Assembly (NCBI RefSeq): GCF_001941975.2
Contig: NZ_CP146991.1
Location: forward strand, 4,388,501-4,452,500
From: Sporomusa sphaeroides DSM 2875
Lineage (GTDB): Bacteria > Bacillota > Negativicutes > Sporomusales > Sporomusaceae
Direction of reading: 5' to 3'
DNA length: 64,000 nucleotides
Both the position numbers and the translations under genes were made by a program. Below, in pieces: positions 1 through 8,846 of the stretch. The notes under the pieces were generated by a model. It was not told the origin of the DNA, searched no databases, and saw nothing but the letters and a program-made list of their open reading frames with translations. Positions within the stretch are counted from its first letter, which is position 1. Each line of letters begins with the position of its first letter.

Positions 1-344
1 GCTGACAGGCCAAAGGCGCCGCCGATTACAAAGGTAAGATCGCTTTGTCCGCTCAGGGCCAGACTATCAAACTTCGCTGCCAGCTGTTCTGAGGAGATGG
101 CCTGTCCGGCCACATCCAGAACAAGCAGATAGCTGCTTGGCTTAACAGCTTTTAAAATGCGCTCACCCTCACGGGTGAGCGCTTGTGTTTTTTCGGCCGC
201 TGAGGGATTATCAGGCATGCGTTCTTCGGCAAGTTCGACAATATCAAGCTTGCAGTACGGCGTCAGGCGCTTGACAAATTCCTGGATACCGGCAGTTAGA
301 TACTTTTCTTTAATTTTACCTACCGCAATAATAGTAATCTTCAT
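1..344 (-). CDS. rlmH: RlmH, 23S rRNA (pseudouridine1915-N3)-methyltransferase, 3' end cut by window edge
   Basis: RlmH methylates N3 of pseudouridine 1915 in helix 69 of 23S rRNA, using S-adenosylmethionine, on the assembled ribosome. The frame starts with ATG at 342-344 and begins MKITIIAVGKIKEKYL, the typical RlmH N-terminus. It includes YLLVLDVAG and the SAM-binding loop FVIGGAFGLS at the window edge. About 114 residues are present of a family length near 159, so the C-terminus lies to the left of base 1. The start is one base from the stop of the upstream htrA-like gene, which indicates co-transcription. The order WalJ-HtrA-RlmH is the known tail of the walRK cluster in Firmicutes. Identification is confident; only the missing end is unseen. 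Confidence 0.95.
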   Translation of the reverse strand, partial: MKITIIAVGKIKEKYLTAGIQEFVKRLTPYCKLDIVELAEERMPDNPSAAEKTQALTREGERILKAVKPSSYLLVLDVAGQAISSEQLAAKFDSLALSGQSDLTFVIGGAFGLS

Positions 345-345
345 C

Positions 346-1470
346 TTATTGTTCAGACATCTCTTCCAATAGAACATTAATGGTTTGTTTCTTGTCATTG
401 CGTAAGATAACAACTTCAACACTGCTGCCTACCTGGTGGGTATCGAGAATGGCCCGCAGTTCGGCGACACTGTTGGTTTCGGCGCCGGCAACTTTAAGAA
501 TGATATCTTTTTCGCGGATACCGGCTTTAGCGGCCGGACCGTTTAGGGATACTTTAACAATATATACGCCCTTTTCCAGTTTAAGCTCATAGCCATATTT
601 GGCAGCAGTAGTGGGGTCCAACGCACCTACGCCGAGATAGGCTCTGATGACCCGCCCTTTGTCGATTAAGGACTGGAGAATCGGCCGGGCACTGTTGATA
701 GGAATAGCAAAACCAATGCCTTCCACGCCGGAGAGGGCAATTTTGGCGCTGTTGATACCGATGACCACACCGTCGGCATTAACAAGGGCACCACCTGAAT
801 TGCCGGGGTTGATGGCCGCATCGGTCTGAATAAGCTTGAAACGGCGCTCGCCGATATCAAGGGAACGGTTGAGCGCACTGATAACACCGGCAGTTACGCT
901 GCCTTTGAATTCCAGCCCCAGTGGGTTGCCGATGGCAATAGCCGGTTCACCTACCATCAGCGCATCAGAGTCTCCCAGGATGGCAACCGGCAGATTCTGG
1001 GCATCTACCTTAACGACTGCCAAATCGGTGGCAGCATCCACACCGATAACTTTCCCGTCCATGGTGCGTCCGTCAGCCAAAGAAACCGAGATTTCCTGGG
1101 CATTGGCTACCACGTGATAGTTGGTGGCGATATAGCCCTGGGCATCAAAGATAACGCCGGAACCACTGCCCTGTTCCACCATGACCTTGCGGTTGCTGAA
1201 AAAATCACGGGCAATACCTTTGTTGGTAATGCCAACAACCGCCGGACCAACCGTTTGCGCCGCCCGCACAATGGGAGTATTGCGCGCTTCTGATACTTGC
1301 GCCTGAGCCGTAGGCGGCTGGAGAGCCGTAAACGGCGACTCAGCCGTATTGGGTTTTTGCGCTTTATTGCCGCTAATGCCACCGGCACAACCCACCATCA
1401 GGGTGGCGCCAATAATCATACTTATTAATGATACTGCAATATAGGGAGTCAACCTTTTATACCAGTTCAT
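346..1470 (-). CDS. htrA: HtrA/DegP-type trypsin-like serine protease with one PDZ domain, membrane-anchored
   Basis: This is an envelope quality-control protease of the S1C family that degrades or refolds damaged exported proteins. Residues 9-27 form an N-terminal hydrophobic segment ending MVGC, which could be a signal anchor or a weak lipobox at Cys28. A low-complexity linker follows. The protease domain has the full catalytic triad: His119 in NYHVV, Asp149 in ATDLAVV and Ser225 in GNSGG. A single PDZ domain covers about residues 275-370 (RAYLGVGAL to the C-terminus). The 374-residue length fits Firmicute HtrA/YycK. A Shine-Dalgarno AGGAGG precedes the ATG. It sits 11 bases after the WalJ gene and one base before rlmH, in one operon. 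Confidence 0.93.
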   Translation of the reverse strand: MNWYKRLTPYIAVSLISMIIGATLMVGCAGGISGNKAQKPNTAESPFTALQPPTAQAQVSEARNTPIVRAAQTVGPAVVGITNKGIARDFFSNRKVMVEQGSGSGVIFDAQGYIATNYHVVANAQEISVSLADGRTMDGKVIGVDAATDLAVVKVDAQNLPVAILGDSDALMVGEPAIAIGNPLGLEFKGSVTAGVISALNRSLDIGERRFKLIQTDAAINPGNSGGALVNADGVVIGINSAKIALSGVEGIGFAIPINSARPILQSLIDKGRVIRAYLGVGALDPTTAAKYGYELKLEKGVYIVKVSLNGPAAKAGIREKDIILKVAGAETNSVAELRAILDTHQVGSSVEVVILRNDKKQTINVLLEEMSEQ

Positions 1471-1481
1471 GCAATCGCCTC

Positions 1482-2264
1482 CTATTTGTGTTCGCTAAGT
1501 CCTGAAATCTGTTCAGGGTAGGTACGATGGAGAGTGATATCCTGACCAAGTTTGCAGCCCTGTGTTGTTAAAATATCGGCTACCGTTTTTTCCGCCAGCT
1601 CCAGGCTATTGTTTTCCTGACTTAGATGGGCCAGGAAAACATGGGTATGCGCTTTACGGTCAAGTCGCGCCAGAGTCCAGCCGGCGTCGGTATTAGCCAA
1701 GTGACCGCGATTACTCATAATACGCTTTTTTAAATACCAGGGATAACTGCCATTTTTCAGCATATCGACATCATGGTTGGCTTCTAAGACCACAGCGTCA
1801 GACAAAGCCAGTGCTGCTTTCACTGTAGGGGTAACGAAACCAAGGTCTGTGGCAACACAGACTTTGCTGCTGCCGGCGTATAGGCGAAAACCTACCGGAT
1901 CTGCCGCATCGTGGGAGATGCTGAAGGGTTCTATTTTTACCTTGCCGATAGTAAAACTGTCAGACAGTAATTTACAGCATGTCTCCGGCAATGCGTTCCT
2001 GCAATACATCGCTTGCCAGGTATCAGGCTGGGTATAGGTTGGCAGGTTATATTTTTTAAGTAATGTTGTTAAACCATTGACATGGTCGCGATGTTCATGC
2101 GTTATCAGCACCCCATCGATGTCTTCTATCTTAGTGCCAATTTTGTCAAGTGACTGTTTAATGCGCCTGGCACTAATGCCGGCATCCACCAGCAATTTAG
2201 TATTTTCCATTTCAATGTACGTAGCATTTCCGGTACTACCGCTGGCTAAAACGTGAATTTGCAT
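1482..2264 (-). CDS. walJ: WalJ/YycJ metallo-beta-lactamase-fold hydrolase
   Basis: A cytoplasmic metallo-hydrolase of the metallo-beta-lactamase fold. The family is linked to DNA metabolism or cell-wall and division coordination in Gram-positives, but its substrate is not settled. The 260 residues begin MQIHVLASGSTGNATYIE and carry the zinc motif THEHRDH (HxHxDH). Further metal ligands are in SISHDA and ATDLG, with HL near NRGHLAN. The length is normal for YycJ. It is the first gene of the walJ-htrA-rlmH run seen here; the two-component genes walRK that usually precede it are absent, replaced by an unlinked sugar phosphomutase upstream. That may mean the walRK part has moved elsewhere in this genome. 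Confidence 0.9.
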   Translation of the reverse strand: MQIHVLASGSTGNATYIEMENTKLLVDAGISARRIKQSLDKIGTKIEDIDGVLITHEHRDHVNGLTTLLKKYNLPTYTQPDTWQAMYCRNALPETCCKLLSDSFTIGKVKIEPFSISHDAADPVGFRLYAGSSKVCVATDLGFVTPTVKAALALSDAVVLEANHDVDMLKNGSYPWYLKKRIMSNRGHLANTDAGWTLARLDRKAHTHVFLAHLSQENNSLELAEKTVADILTTQGCKLGQDITLHRTYPEQISGLSEHK

Positions 2265-2346
2265 AATTACCCCTTACTGTGCAGCTTTATTCCAAAACAG
2301 GTATTTATTTCGCTCTTCCTGTCTGCAAATCCTTTTTTTTGTCAAC

Positions 2347-3690
2347 TCACACCTGCGGCAGTTTGGCGATAACGGCTTCCCTGACATCGGTTGGCATCGC
2401 CTCCAGGAGTGTAGCCGTAATGGCTTGCAGCCTGTCAGCCGTTTTGGCCTCAAACCGCAGAGTAAACAATGGCTCGGTTACGGAAGCGCGAATCATACCC
2501 CAGCCGTCGTCAAACTCAATCCGGACACCGTCAATCAGATTAGGCTTGTAGGCGGCAAGCTTACCGGCCACTTGTGCCAGCACCGCCGCTTTATCCGGCT
2601 TGTGATACGGAACCCGGATATCGGGAGTTAAAAGATAGTTGGGTATGCTGTCCACCAGCACGGCCAGACTGCCTTGGTCGGCTACCAGCTGGCAGACTTT
2701 TAATCCGGAAAACATACCGTCATCATAGCCTAACTCGCGGAAAAAGAAGTGACCGCTGATTTCTCCGGCAAACAGGGCATTTTCCCGCAGAAAAGCCGTT
2801 TTGCTGAAGGTATGCCCGGCACGGGCCATAACAGGCCGCCCGCCGGCTTTAACCACCTCTTCCGGCACTACCATGGAGCATTTCGCATCATAGATAATAG
2901 CACCTTTCTCACCGGCAAGGTAATGCCGGGCTATAAGCACCATAATATCGTCATTGTCCAGGGGACGGCCATTTTCGTCAACAAATCCTACCCGGTCACC
3001 ATCACCGTCGAAGCCTATCCCTAGCGCTGCGCCATGTGTACGCACAGCTTCACCGAGTGCCAGCAGGTTTTCGGCCAGTGCCGGATTGGGCGGATGGTTG
3101 GGGAAGCGCCCGTCAGGGATGCAGTTGATGGCAATTACCTCATATCCCAGCCGTTCAAACAGCTTAGGAGCAATGGTGGCCGTTGCCCCGTTGCCGGCAT
3201 CAAGGACCACTTTTAGCCTTCCCGGTCGGGCTTTGCTTGCCGTGTACGCAAGGTAATCGGCAATAACCGGATGCTGTACTACCTGACCATTCCCCTGCGT
3301 CCGAACGTTTCCTGCCACCATACGGCCTATTTGCGCCACATCTTCTTCGCTGACAGGCTGAGGCCCAAGGACTAACTTAAAGCCATTATACTGGGATGGG
3401 TTGTGCGAGGCGGTTACCATAACACCGCCGGTTGCACCGGTTGCCTTAAGCGCATAGTAAAATACCGGGGTCGCCACTGTCCCAATGTCAACCACCTGGC
3501 AACCGGATTCAGTCAGCCCGTCAATCATAATGCGCTGCAGCCGGGGAGTCGACAGCCGGATATCGCCCCCTACCACAATCTTTTGCCCTGTAAGCCTGAC
3601 ACCAACAGCCAAGGCAATGCGCCTGGCCATCACATCACTTAACTCTCTGCCGGCAACCCCGCGTATATCACAAGCTTGAAATATATTCAT
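2347..3690 (-). CDS. phosphomannomutase/phosphoglucomutase (alpha-D-phosphohexomutase family)
   Basis: It interconverts hexose 1-phosphate and 6-phosphate (mannose and/or glucose), feeding nucleotide-sugar synthesis for surface polysaccharides. The 447 residues contain the phosphoserine loop VTASHNPSQYNG (Ser95), the magnesium loop GFDGDGDRVG near residue 237, and a sugar-binding loop GEISGHFFF. The first residues (IFQACDIRGVAG) match the PMM/PGM (AlgC-like) subgroup rather than GlmM. ATG has Shine-Dalgarno AAAGGGGAC. A terminator hairpin just upstream isolates it from the hydrogenase genes. Glucose 1-phosphate made here could supply RmlA in the rhamnose cluster at 46 kb; that link is inference. 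Confidence 0.92.
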   Translation of the reverse strand: MNIFQACDIRGVAGRELSDVMARRIALAVGVRLTGQKIVVGGDIRLSTPRLQRIMIDGLTESGCQVVDIGTVATPVFYYALKATGATGGVMVTASHNPSQYNGFKLVLGPQPVSEEDVAQIGRMVAGNVRTQGNGQVVQHPVIADYLAYTASKARPGRLKVVLDAGNGATATIAPKLFERLGYEVIAINCIPDGRFPNHPPNPALAENLLALGEAVRTHGAALGIGFDGDGDRVGFVDENGRPLDNDDIMVLIARHYLAGEKGAIIYDAKCSMVVPEEVVKAGGRPVMARAGHTFSKTAFLRENALFAGEISGHFFFRELGYDDGMFSGLKVCQLVADQGSLAVLVDSIPNYLLTPDIRVPYHKPDKAAVLAQVAGKLAAYKPNLIDGVRIEFDDGWGMIRASVTEPLFTLRFEAKTADRLQAITATLLEAMPTDVREAVIAKLPQV

Positions 3691-3711
3691 ACTTGTCCCC
3701 TTTCCAGATGT

Positions 3712-3736
3712 AAAAAACTTGGCATAAAGCCAAGTT
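3712..3736 (-). terminator. rho-independent terminator of the hydrogenase transcript
   Basis: Inverted repeat AACTTGGC / GCCAAGTT (3716-3723 and 3729-3736) with a five-base loop. On the minus strand it is followed by six or more T residues. It lies between the hydrogenase large subunit stop and the phosphohexomutase start. Confidence 0.8.
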
Positions 3737-3828
3737 CAGCATGCTTTTACCTATTCTATTGTATCACGCACTCCGGCTTGCTTCAACTGCTCACAAGGTC
3801 CGGATACCTGACATTATAGCCGACAATT

Positions 3829-5205
3829 CTAACGCTCCAGCATGTGCACCGCACAGGTAAAGCAAGGGTCAAAGGAACGGATAATTCGTCCGGCTTCCAC
3901 GAGGTTGGCGCCGTCGGCCACAGGTGTGCCAATAAGCGCCTGCTCTACCGGACCGCGGGCACCGCGATTGTCGCGGGGCGAGAAGTTCCAGGTTGTCGGC
4001 GTTATGATCTGATAGTGGGTCACCTTGTTATGCCGGTATTCCATCCAGTGCCCCAGTACCCCCCGCATAGCATCTGTCAAGCCTGCTCCCACCCCGCTGT
4101 CCGGTGGCGTAAATGGCAGACAACTGGGAGTATTAGGCACAATTTCGTTAAGCCATTCCTGTGCCAGGCGGCATATCTTAAGCGTCTCTTGGGCCCTGGC
4201 CACCAGGCGGTCCATCACCGACACTCCCCGCCGGTACTCGCCGCTGATAAAAGCTCTGGCCAATGGCCCGCCCTCCACCGGGAGCTCTTGATAGCGCGGC
4301 GCCTTTACCCAGGAATAAGCCTCCGGTTTATCCCGGTCAGGAATGGTGCGGCCTGCCGGCAGAGTTCGCCGTTCCTGCTCGTCTTTATACCAGCTGTAGC
4401 GGATTTCCTCCCCAATATGACTGACATTCAGCGGCTCAACCTGCCCCTGATTTACTATCAGTCCGGGGGCAAACGCTCTGTCACCGGTTACCGGTGCGGG
4501 AAACATGCCAAAAGACATAAAATTACCATACCCTCCCCCGATGGCATAGTAATCCGGATAGTAATCGGCAAGAACCATAACATCATGAATAAAAACGTTT
4601 TCCACCCATTCGGTCAGTTCCTGCAAAATGCTGCGGTAGATCATCAGCCGCTCCGCCGTGGCCTGCTCGGTAACCCCACTGGCGATAATGGTTTGCTGCA
4701 TCGGCGCCTTGGCTCCAAATACAGCCATGGCCTCATGCGCCTGCATCGCCTTTATTGCACTTTCCCTCGCATGCTGCAAAAGTTCGGCATTTATTTTGGG
4801 CGGCAGACGAAAATCGGCCTGCGGCCGGGGTATGTATGGCGGCATATCCGGCCCTTTTACATAATCAAATAATGCCAAAACATAAAAATGCCGGAGATGG
4901 TTCTGAATAATGTCGGCAGCAAAAATTAAATTGGTTATATGCTGCCCGGTAGGGGTAGGCGTAACGCCAAAGGCCTGCTGCTGAGCCATGCCGGCAGCAA
5001 CAGCATGAGCGGCTGAGCAAATGCCGCAGATACGCTGGGTAAACAGGGCCGCATCCCGTGGGTCACGGCCTGTCAGCATACATTCCATCCCTCGGAACAG
5101 TTGCGCTCCCAGCCAGGCATCCACAATTTTACCATTCTCTACTTCCACGTCCATCCGCAGCGGTTCGTGAATACGTGTTACCGGAAAAACGGTCTGTACA
5201 GCCAT
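3829..5205 (-). CDS. NiFe hydrogenase large (catalytic) subunit
   Basis: Carries the Ni-Fe(CN)2CO site that splits or makes H2, working with the small subunit encoded just upstream. The N-terminal metal motif is RICGICSAAH (Cys60, Cys63, His67) and the C-terminal one is DPCFTCAVH (Cys448, Cys451, His454). The overall sequence and the exported partner suggest a group 1 (uptake, periplasmic-facing) enzyme. At 458 residues it is short for group 1. Only four residues (MLER) follow the His after which maturation peptidases normally cut; most relatives have a longer extension. Start ATG has Shine-Dalgarno GAGGAGG. The gene starts 15 bases after the small subunit stop. No cytochrome b, maturation peptidase or Hyp gene is adjacent. 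Confidence 0.95.
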   Translation of the reverse strand: MAVQTVFPVTRIHEPLRMDVEVENGKIVDAWLGAQLFRGMECMLTGRDPRDAALFTQRICGICSAAHAVAAGMAQQQAFGVTPTPTGQHITNLIFAADIIQNHLRHFYVLALFDYVKGPDMPPYIPRPQADFRLPPKINAELLQHARESAIKAMQAHEAMAVFGAKAPMQQTIIASGVTEQATAERLMIYRSILQELTEWVENVFIHDVMVLADYYPDYYAIGGGYGNFMSFGMFPAPVTGDRAFAPGLIVNQGQVEPLNVSHIGEEIRYSWYKDEQERRTLPAGRTIPDRDKPEAYSWVKAPRYQELPVEGGPLARAFISGEYRRGVSVMDRLVARAQETLKICRLAQEWLNEIVPNTPSCLPFTPPDSGVGAGLTDAMRGVLGHWMEYRHNKVTHYQIITPTTWNFSPRDNRGARGPVEQALIGTPVADGANLVEAGRIIRSFDPCFTCAVHMLER

Positions 5206-5220
5206 GCCGCTCTACCTCCT

Positions 5221-6447
5221 CTATTTTGGTCCCGGACGGAAAAAATCAGCCACTTTCTGCCGAAAAGTTCTGCGCAGTTTTTTTCTGCCCTTGTTTTGCC
5301 CCAAGCTTTGACTCGCATCAATGAGTTTATTTTGTTGGCGAATGAGATCATCAAGCTCCTGTTTAAGCTGCTCTAAATTTTCAGGCGGTTCAGTTTCTTT
5401 GGGTTTGGTGCCCTGCTGCCAATGTCTGCCGACCCGCTTGGCGGCAACGCCGGTCGCCAGATAGGCACCTACTGCAGCAACCCCCAGTCCGGCAGCCGCG
5501 GCGCCAAACTTTTTAACATCAAGCGCCCCCAGCGGGGTCTGGATATTGGGCAGATGCTGGTAAAACGGCATACTGCTGTCAGGAAATCCCGGATTGACGC
5601 AGCCGATGCAGGGTGCGCCGGCTCTGACCGGCCAATTTACATAATGATTCCACTGCCGTTTGGGGCAGTCTGCATACGTGACCGGCCCTTTGCAGCCAAC
5701 CTTGTAAAGGCAGCCGCTTTCGCCGGGAAATGACGCAAAAATTCCATCTTCAAACTGTTGGCGCCGTTGGCATAAATCATGAATGGTCTGGCCAAAAAAC
5801 AGCTTCGGCCTGTTATAGCTATCAAGCTCAGGCAATCCATACAGCATCAGATGGCTGAAAGTACCTGTCACCCAATCGGGGTTAATCGGGCAGCCGGGTA
5901 TATTGATAACCGGTTGTTTGATTACCTCCCACACCCCCTTGCCTCCTCCCGGATTGGGATAGGCGGCTCCGGGGCCGCCAAAGCAGGCACAGGTGCCAAC
6001 GGCAATGATATATTTGGCTTTCGGGGCAAATTCCTGCAGGGCTGCCATGCCGGTCACCATCTGATTGTCACGCATAAAAACATGATTATACCGGCCATTG
6101 TCCCCGGTCATCACCGAGCCTTCAATGACCAGCCAGAACTTACCGGCTTCATTTGCCACAGTATCGGTGAGTGCCTGTACGGCCTCAGCCCCCTGCGCCA
6201 CATTGAGCAGCCAATTATAGCGCATATCAATCATCTGGGTAAGCAGCTGATCCAAACTGGGATTAACGGCATTATCCAGGGAGACGGAATTACCGGTACA
6301 AGACCCCAGTTCCAGCCAGATTACCGGCGGCTTTACCGTCTTGTTTTCCGCAAAGGCCTGACACATGACAGGCAGTAATTGCTGACTCAAACCAGTTGTT
6401 AAAACCGCAGAAGTACAGAGTTTAAGAAACTCCCGCCGGGTAAGCAT
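5221..6447 (-). CDS. NiFe hydrogenase small (Fe-S electron transfer) subunit, Tat-exported and C-terminally anchored
   Basis: Carries the Fe-S relay that moves electrons from the NiFe site. I place the start at ATG 6447 rather than the upstream ATG at 6489, because it follows AAGGGGGGAG and gives a clean Tat signal with TRREFLK at residues 3-9. Cluster ligands are visible in ELGSCTGNSV, GTCACFGG, PGCPINP and a C-terminal Cys-rich part (ESGCLYKVGCKGP, CIGCVNPGFPD). After the conserved domain come a transmembrane helix (about residues 316-337) and a 70-residue basic tail. That tail includes a predicted coiled coil (LEQLKQELDDLIRQQNKL), which is longer than usual after the anchor. The partner cytochrome b is not in this cluster. 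Confidence 0.93.
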   Translation of the reverse strand: MLTRREFLKLCTSAVLTTGLSQQLLPVMCQAFAENKTVKPPVIWLELGSCTGNSVSLDNAVNPSLDQLLTQMIDMRYNWLLNVAQGAEAVQALTDTVANEAGKFWLVIEGSVMTGDNGRYNHVFMRDNQMVTGMAALQEFAPKAKYIIAVGTCACFGGPGAAYPNPGGGKGVWEVIKQPVINIPGCPINPDWVTGTFSHLMLYGLPELDSYNRPKLFFGQTIHDLCQRRQQFEDGIFASFPGESGCLYKVGCKGPVTYADCPKRQWNHYVNWPVRAGAPCIGCVNPGFPDSSMPFYQHLPNIQTPLGALDVKKFGAAAAGLGVAAVGAYLATGVAAKRVGRHWQQGTKPKETEPPENLEQLKQELDDLIRQQNKLIDASQSLGQNKGRKKLRRTFRQKVADFFRPGPK

Positions 6448-6507
6448 AGGCTCCCCCCTTATCGGCAATATCTCTGTTAATTTTCCCAAGTCTGGTATAT
6501 ATATGTA

Positions 6508-6540
6508 AAGGGATATGCCAGTATAGCCGGCACATCCCTT
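6508..6540 (-). terminator. hairpin between the peptidase stop and hydrogenase small subunit
   Basis: Twelve-pair stem with one mismatch (AAGGGATATGCC against GGCACATCCCTT), beginning inside the peptidase stop codon. The minus-strand tail is not a clean T-run, so it may be a weak terminator or a processing hairpin rather than a full stop. Confidence 0.4.
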
Positions 6541-7420
6541 ATTTTGCGATTTTGCTGTATTGTTTCATATTGCCTTGTGCCCATAGGTTAACCATCGTCT
6601 CATAGCTGCCATAATCCATACCCAGCGATTTTTCAATCGCCTTATTGATCTTTTCACCCTTGGTAAGATAGGTCAGCACCTGAGTCAGCTTGGCCTCTCC
6701 ATGCACTTCGGCAATATAACGGACAGCAGCCAACGACTGACGGTAAGCCAGCGCTTGATTATCCAGATTATCAAAATCCCCGTCAAGCTCGTCCATCGTG
6801 TAGAGCTTGCCTGTTAACCGGTTATCTGCCGTCACCCATTCATAACCGTTAACCCGGTATTCCACATACTGTGCCAGTCCTTCGGTAAACCAGCGGCTAT
6901 AGTTGCCTCTGGCCATATGGTCAAGCACCAAGTGGGTGTATTCATGGGCCAACGGACCGGTAGCAATAAACTCGTTAAGCGACGGGTTTTTCATCCACGC
7001 CTTGGGCGACAGAATCTGAATAACGCCGCCCCAGTAAAAGCCCATAGCACTGGCATCTCCGGACCAGCCGTACGCCTGTTTCATCGCTTGACGGTCAGGG
7101 TGCATCAGAATCAGTGTTTTTTTGCCGGGCGCATAATGCAGCGCCGAAGTTACCGGCTCATAAGCAGCCTCAGCCGCTTCTGCCACCATAGCAACCATAT
7201 CGGCATCACTTGGTGTGTATCGAATAATAAAATGCGGCGTTTCCTGTGCCAGCATGTTTTTAGTCTGATAATCAATTTTCATTACAACCGCCTGCCGTAC
7301 AAGTGGGTACAGCCACATTTGCGGCCGAATAGGCACCATGCTGCTTAGCAGCAGACTGGCTAACATCAGACCAACTACCACCGGCACGCCGCCTGGGATC
7401 ATTTCAACCAGATTACGCAT
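6539..7420 (-). CDS. membrane-anchored gluzincin-type metallopeptidase (peptidase MA-like)
   Basis: Probable zinc peptidase of unknown substrate facing the outside of the membrane. ATG 7420 is chosen over the upstream start at 7444 because GAAAGGAGG lies nine bases before it. Residues about 8-28 are one hydrophobic helix (VPVVVGLMLASLLLSSM) acting as signal anchor. The zinc motif is AHEYTHLVLDH (HExxH), and the third ligand is the Glu in WFTEGLAQYVE, about 20 residues further on. The C-terminal part is helical with no other recognisable domain. The family is often found as an orphan gene in Clostridia and Negativicutes. It precedes the hydrogenase genes with 91 bases between; a functional link is not shown. 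Confidence 0.8.
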   Translation of the reverse strand: MRNLVEMIPGGVPVVVGLMLASLLLSSMVPIRPQMWLYPLVRQAVVMKIDYQTKNMLAQETPHFIIRYTPSDADMVAMVAEAAEAAYEPVTSALHYAPGKKTLILMHPDRQAMKQAYGWSGDASAMGFYWGGVIQILSPKAWMKNPSLNEFIATGPLAHEYTHLVLDHMARGNYSRWFTEGLAQYVEYRVNGYEWVTADNRLTGKLYTMDELDGDFDNLDNQALAYRQSLAAVRYIAEVHGEAKLTQVLTYLTKGEKINKAIEKSLGMDYGSYETMVNLWAQGNMKQYSKIAK

Positions 7421-7594
7421 GATAGCTGCCCTCCTTTCGAGCAAGTAAAGGACAGTATATCATGAATTCTAGTTTACTTCTACATGTATTTTATGTAAAC
7501 TAAATAAAAAATAAGATTGCCAACCACAGTGTTTCGCAATGATTCATGCTCCTCCGCGATTTCAAAACACCGGGCAGCAATCCAATTCTGCAGC

Positions 7595-8266
7595 TTACCC
7601 TTTTGAACCGTCGACCGCCGGCTTATCTGTGCCGGCAATGACAATACCGGCGCTTGTTCCTAAACGGGTTGCTCCGGCAGCAACAAGTGCCAGCGCCTGT
7701 TCGCGGGTGCGAATACCGCCTGATGCTTTTATCCCGATCTTGTCGCGAGCCACTTCTTTGAGCAAGCGGATGTCTTCCTCGGTTGCCCCGCCGGGGCCAA
7801 AGCCTGTAGAGGTTTTAACAAAATGGGCTCCGCCATCAATGACAGCCTGACAAGCTTGGCGTTTTTCCTCATCGGTTAACAATCCTGTCTCAATAATGAC
7901 TTTGACAATAGCGCCGTCAGCCGCCGCCACAACCTGCTCAATATCGGCTTTAACAGCTTCCCACAGTCCGGCTTTGACGGCCCCGATATGTATGACCATA
8001 TCCAGTTCATCGGCTTTTCGCAGTACCGCCTCTTTGGCCTCAGCCGCTTTAACGGCGGAAAGAGTAGCCCCTAAGGGGAAGCCAATAACTGTCGCTGTTT
8101 TCACGCCGGTTCCGGCCAGATGATGGGCTGCCAGGTCAACATAGATCGGATTGACACAGACAGCAGCAAACTTATGCTGCGCAGCTTCTTCGCACAGCCG
8201 GATAATTTCTTCCACCGTGGCTGCCGGTTTGAGCAGCGTATGATCGATATACTTTGCCAGATTCAT
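7595..8266 (-). CDS. deoC: deoxyribose-phosphate aldolase DeoC
   Basis: Cleaves 2-deoxyribose 5-phosphate to glyceraldehyde 3-phosphate and acetaldehyde, the last step of deoxynucleoside salvage, in the cytoplasm. The 223 residues begin MNLAKYIDHTLLKP, diagnostic of the class I DeoC family. The Schiff-base lysine is in VKVIIETGLL and the proton-relay lysine is in GIKASGGIRT. Length is normal. It stands alone, without deoA, deoD or a nucleoside transporter, 86 bases downstream of perR, with a hairpin between them (8295-8329). It may be read partly from the perR promoter, but that is inference. Confidence 0.96.
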   Translation of the reverse strand: MNLAKYIDHTLLKPAATVEEIIRLCEEAAQHKFAAVCVNPIYVDLAAHHLAGTGVKTATVIGFPLGATLSAVKAAEAKEAVLRKADELDMVIHIGAVKAGLWEAVKADIEQVVAAADGAIVKVIIETGLLTDEEKRQACQAVIDGGAHFVKTSTGFGPGGATEEDIRLLKEVARDKIGIKASGGIRTREQALALVAAGATRLGTSAGIVIAGTDKPAVDGSKG

Positions 8267-8294
8267 AATTCTAACCTGCCCTTAACATGGAATA

Positions 8295-8329
8295 ACGAAG
8301 AGACTGCCGTCATACGCCAATCTCTTCGT
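8295..8329 (-). terminator. weak terminator/attenuating hairpin after perR
   Basis: Nine-base inverted repeat ACGAAGAGA / TCTCTTCGT with a 17-base loop, between perR and deoC. The minus-strand tail is only TTATT, so it is weak. Confidence 0.4.
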
Positions 8330-8352
8330 GCTTTATAGGTGTTGTTTACTCC

Positions 8353-8784
8353 TTAGCTGACCGCCGCAGTTTGCTTCTGACATCGAGGGCACATACCATA
8401 AAAATAGAATTGCTGGCCCTGAAGAGTATAGTCGGTCTGAGACGAAACCTGTTTGATAAACTCGGAAGAATCCACTCCGTACAAATCATCAACCCGTCCG
8501 CAGCCCATGCAGCGGATATGCGGATGATTAGTGGTGTCGGCATCATAGCGGAAACTATCTTCACCGACATTAAGTACTTGCACCAAATTCAATTCCTTCA
8601 AGATTTCAATGGTCTTGTACACGGTTGCCAAACTCATAGTCGGATAAACCGGTTGCAGCTCATTGTAAATCATTTCGGCGCTTGGATGTGCCTTAGTAGC
8701 GGCCAAAGCACTATAAATAGCCAGCCGCTGCGGCGTAACCTTGAATCCCTTGTCTCTTAACAGTGTGGTAACACAAATGTCCAT
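8353..8784 (-). CDS. perR: Fur-family peroxide-type regulator PerR
   Basis: A metal-dependent dimeric repressor of the Fur superfamily, most like PerR, which senses peroxide by metal-catalysed His oxidation. The 143 residues have an N-terminal winged helix (VTPQRLAIYSAL to SLATVYKTIEIL). The dimerisation half has regulatory ligands RYD, HPHIRC and CGRVDDL that align with PerR Asp85, His91, His93 and Asp104. Two structural zinc motifs, CMGC and CPRC, are present. It has its own promoter (see 8847-8875). A Zur or Fur role cannot be excluded, but the RYD and VDD positions favour PerR. Peroxide defence genes are not next to it. Confidence 0.88.
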   Translation of the reverse strand: MDICVTTLLRDKGFKVTPQRLAIYSALAATKAHPSAEMIYNELQPVYPTMSLATVYKTIEILKELNLVQVLNVGEDSFRYDADTTNHPHIRCMGCGRVDDLYGVDSSEFIKQVSSQTDYTLQGQQFYFYGMCPRCQKQTAAVS

Positions 8785-8846
8785 TCTTATCCCCTACTTT
8801 ACTACAAATTACCACTGGAAAATAGTTATCGAGTAATTCTTAGTTA

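Noticed and set aside
3844..4872. 342-residue plus-strand frame
   Set aside because: Lies wholly opposite the NiFe hydrogenase large subunit, which has full motifs; no ribosome site.
5779..6378. 199-residue plus-strand frame
   Set aside because: Antisense to the hydrogenase small subunit; no recognisable protein.
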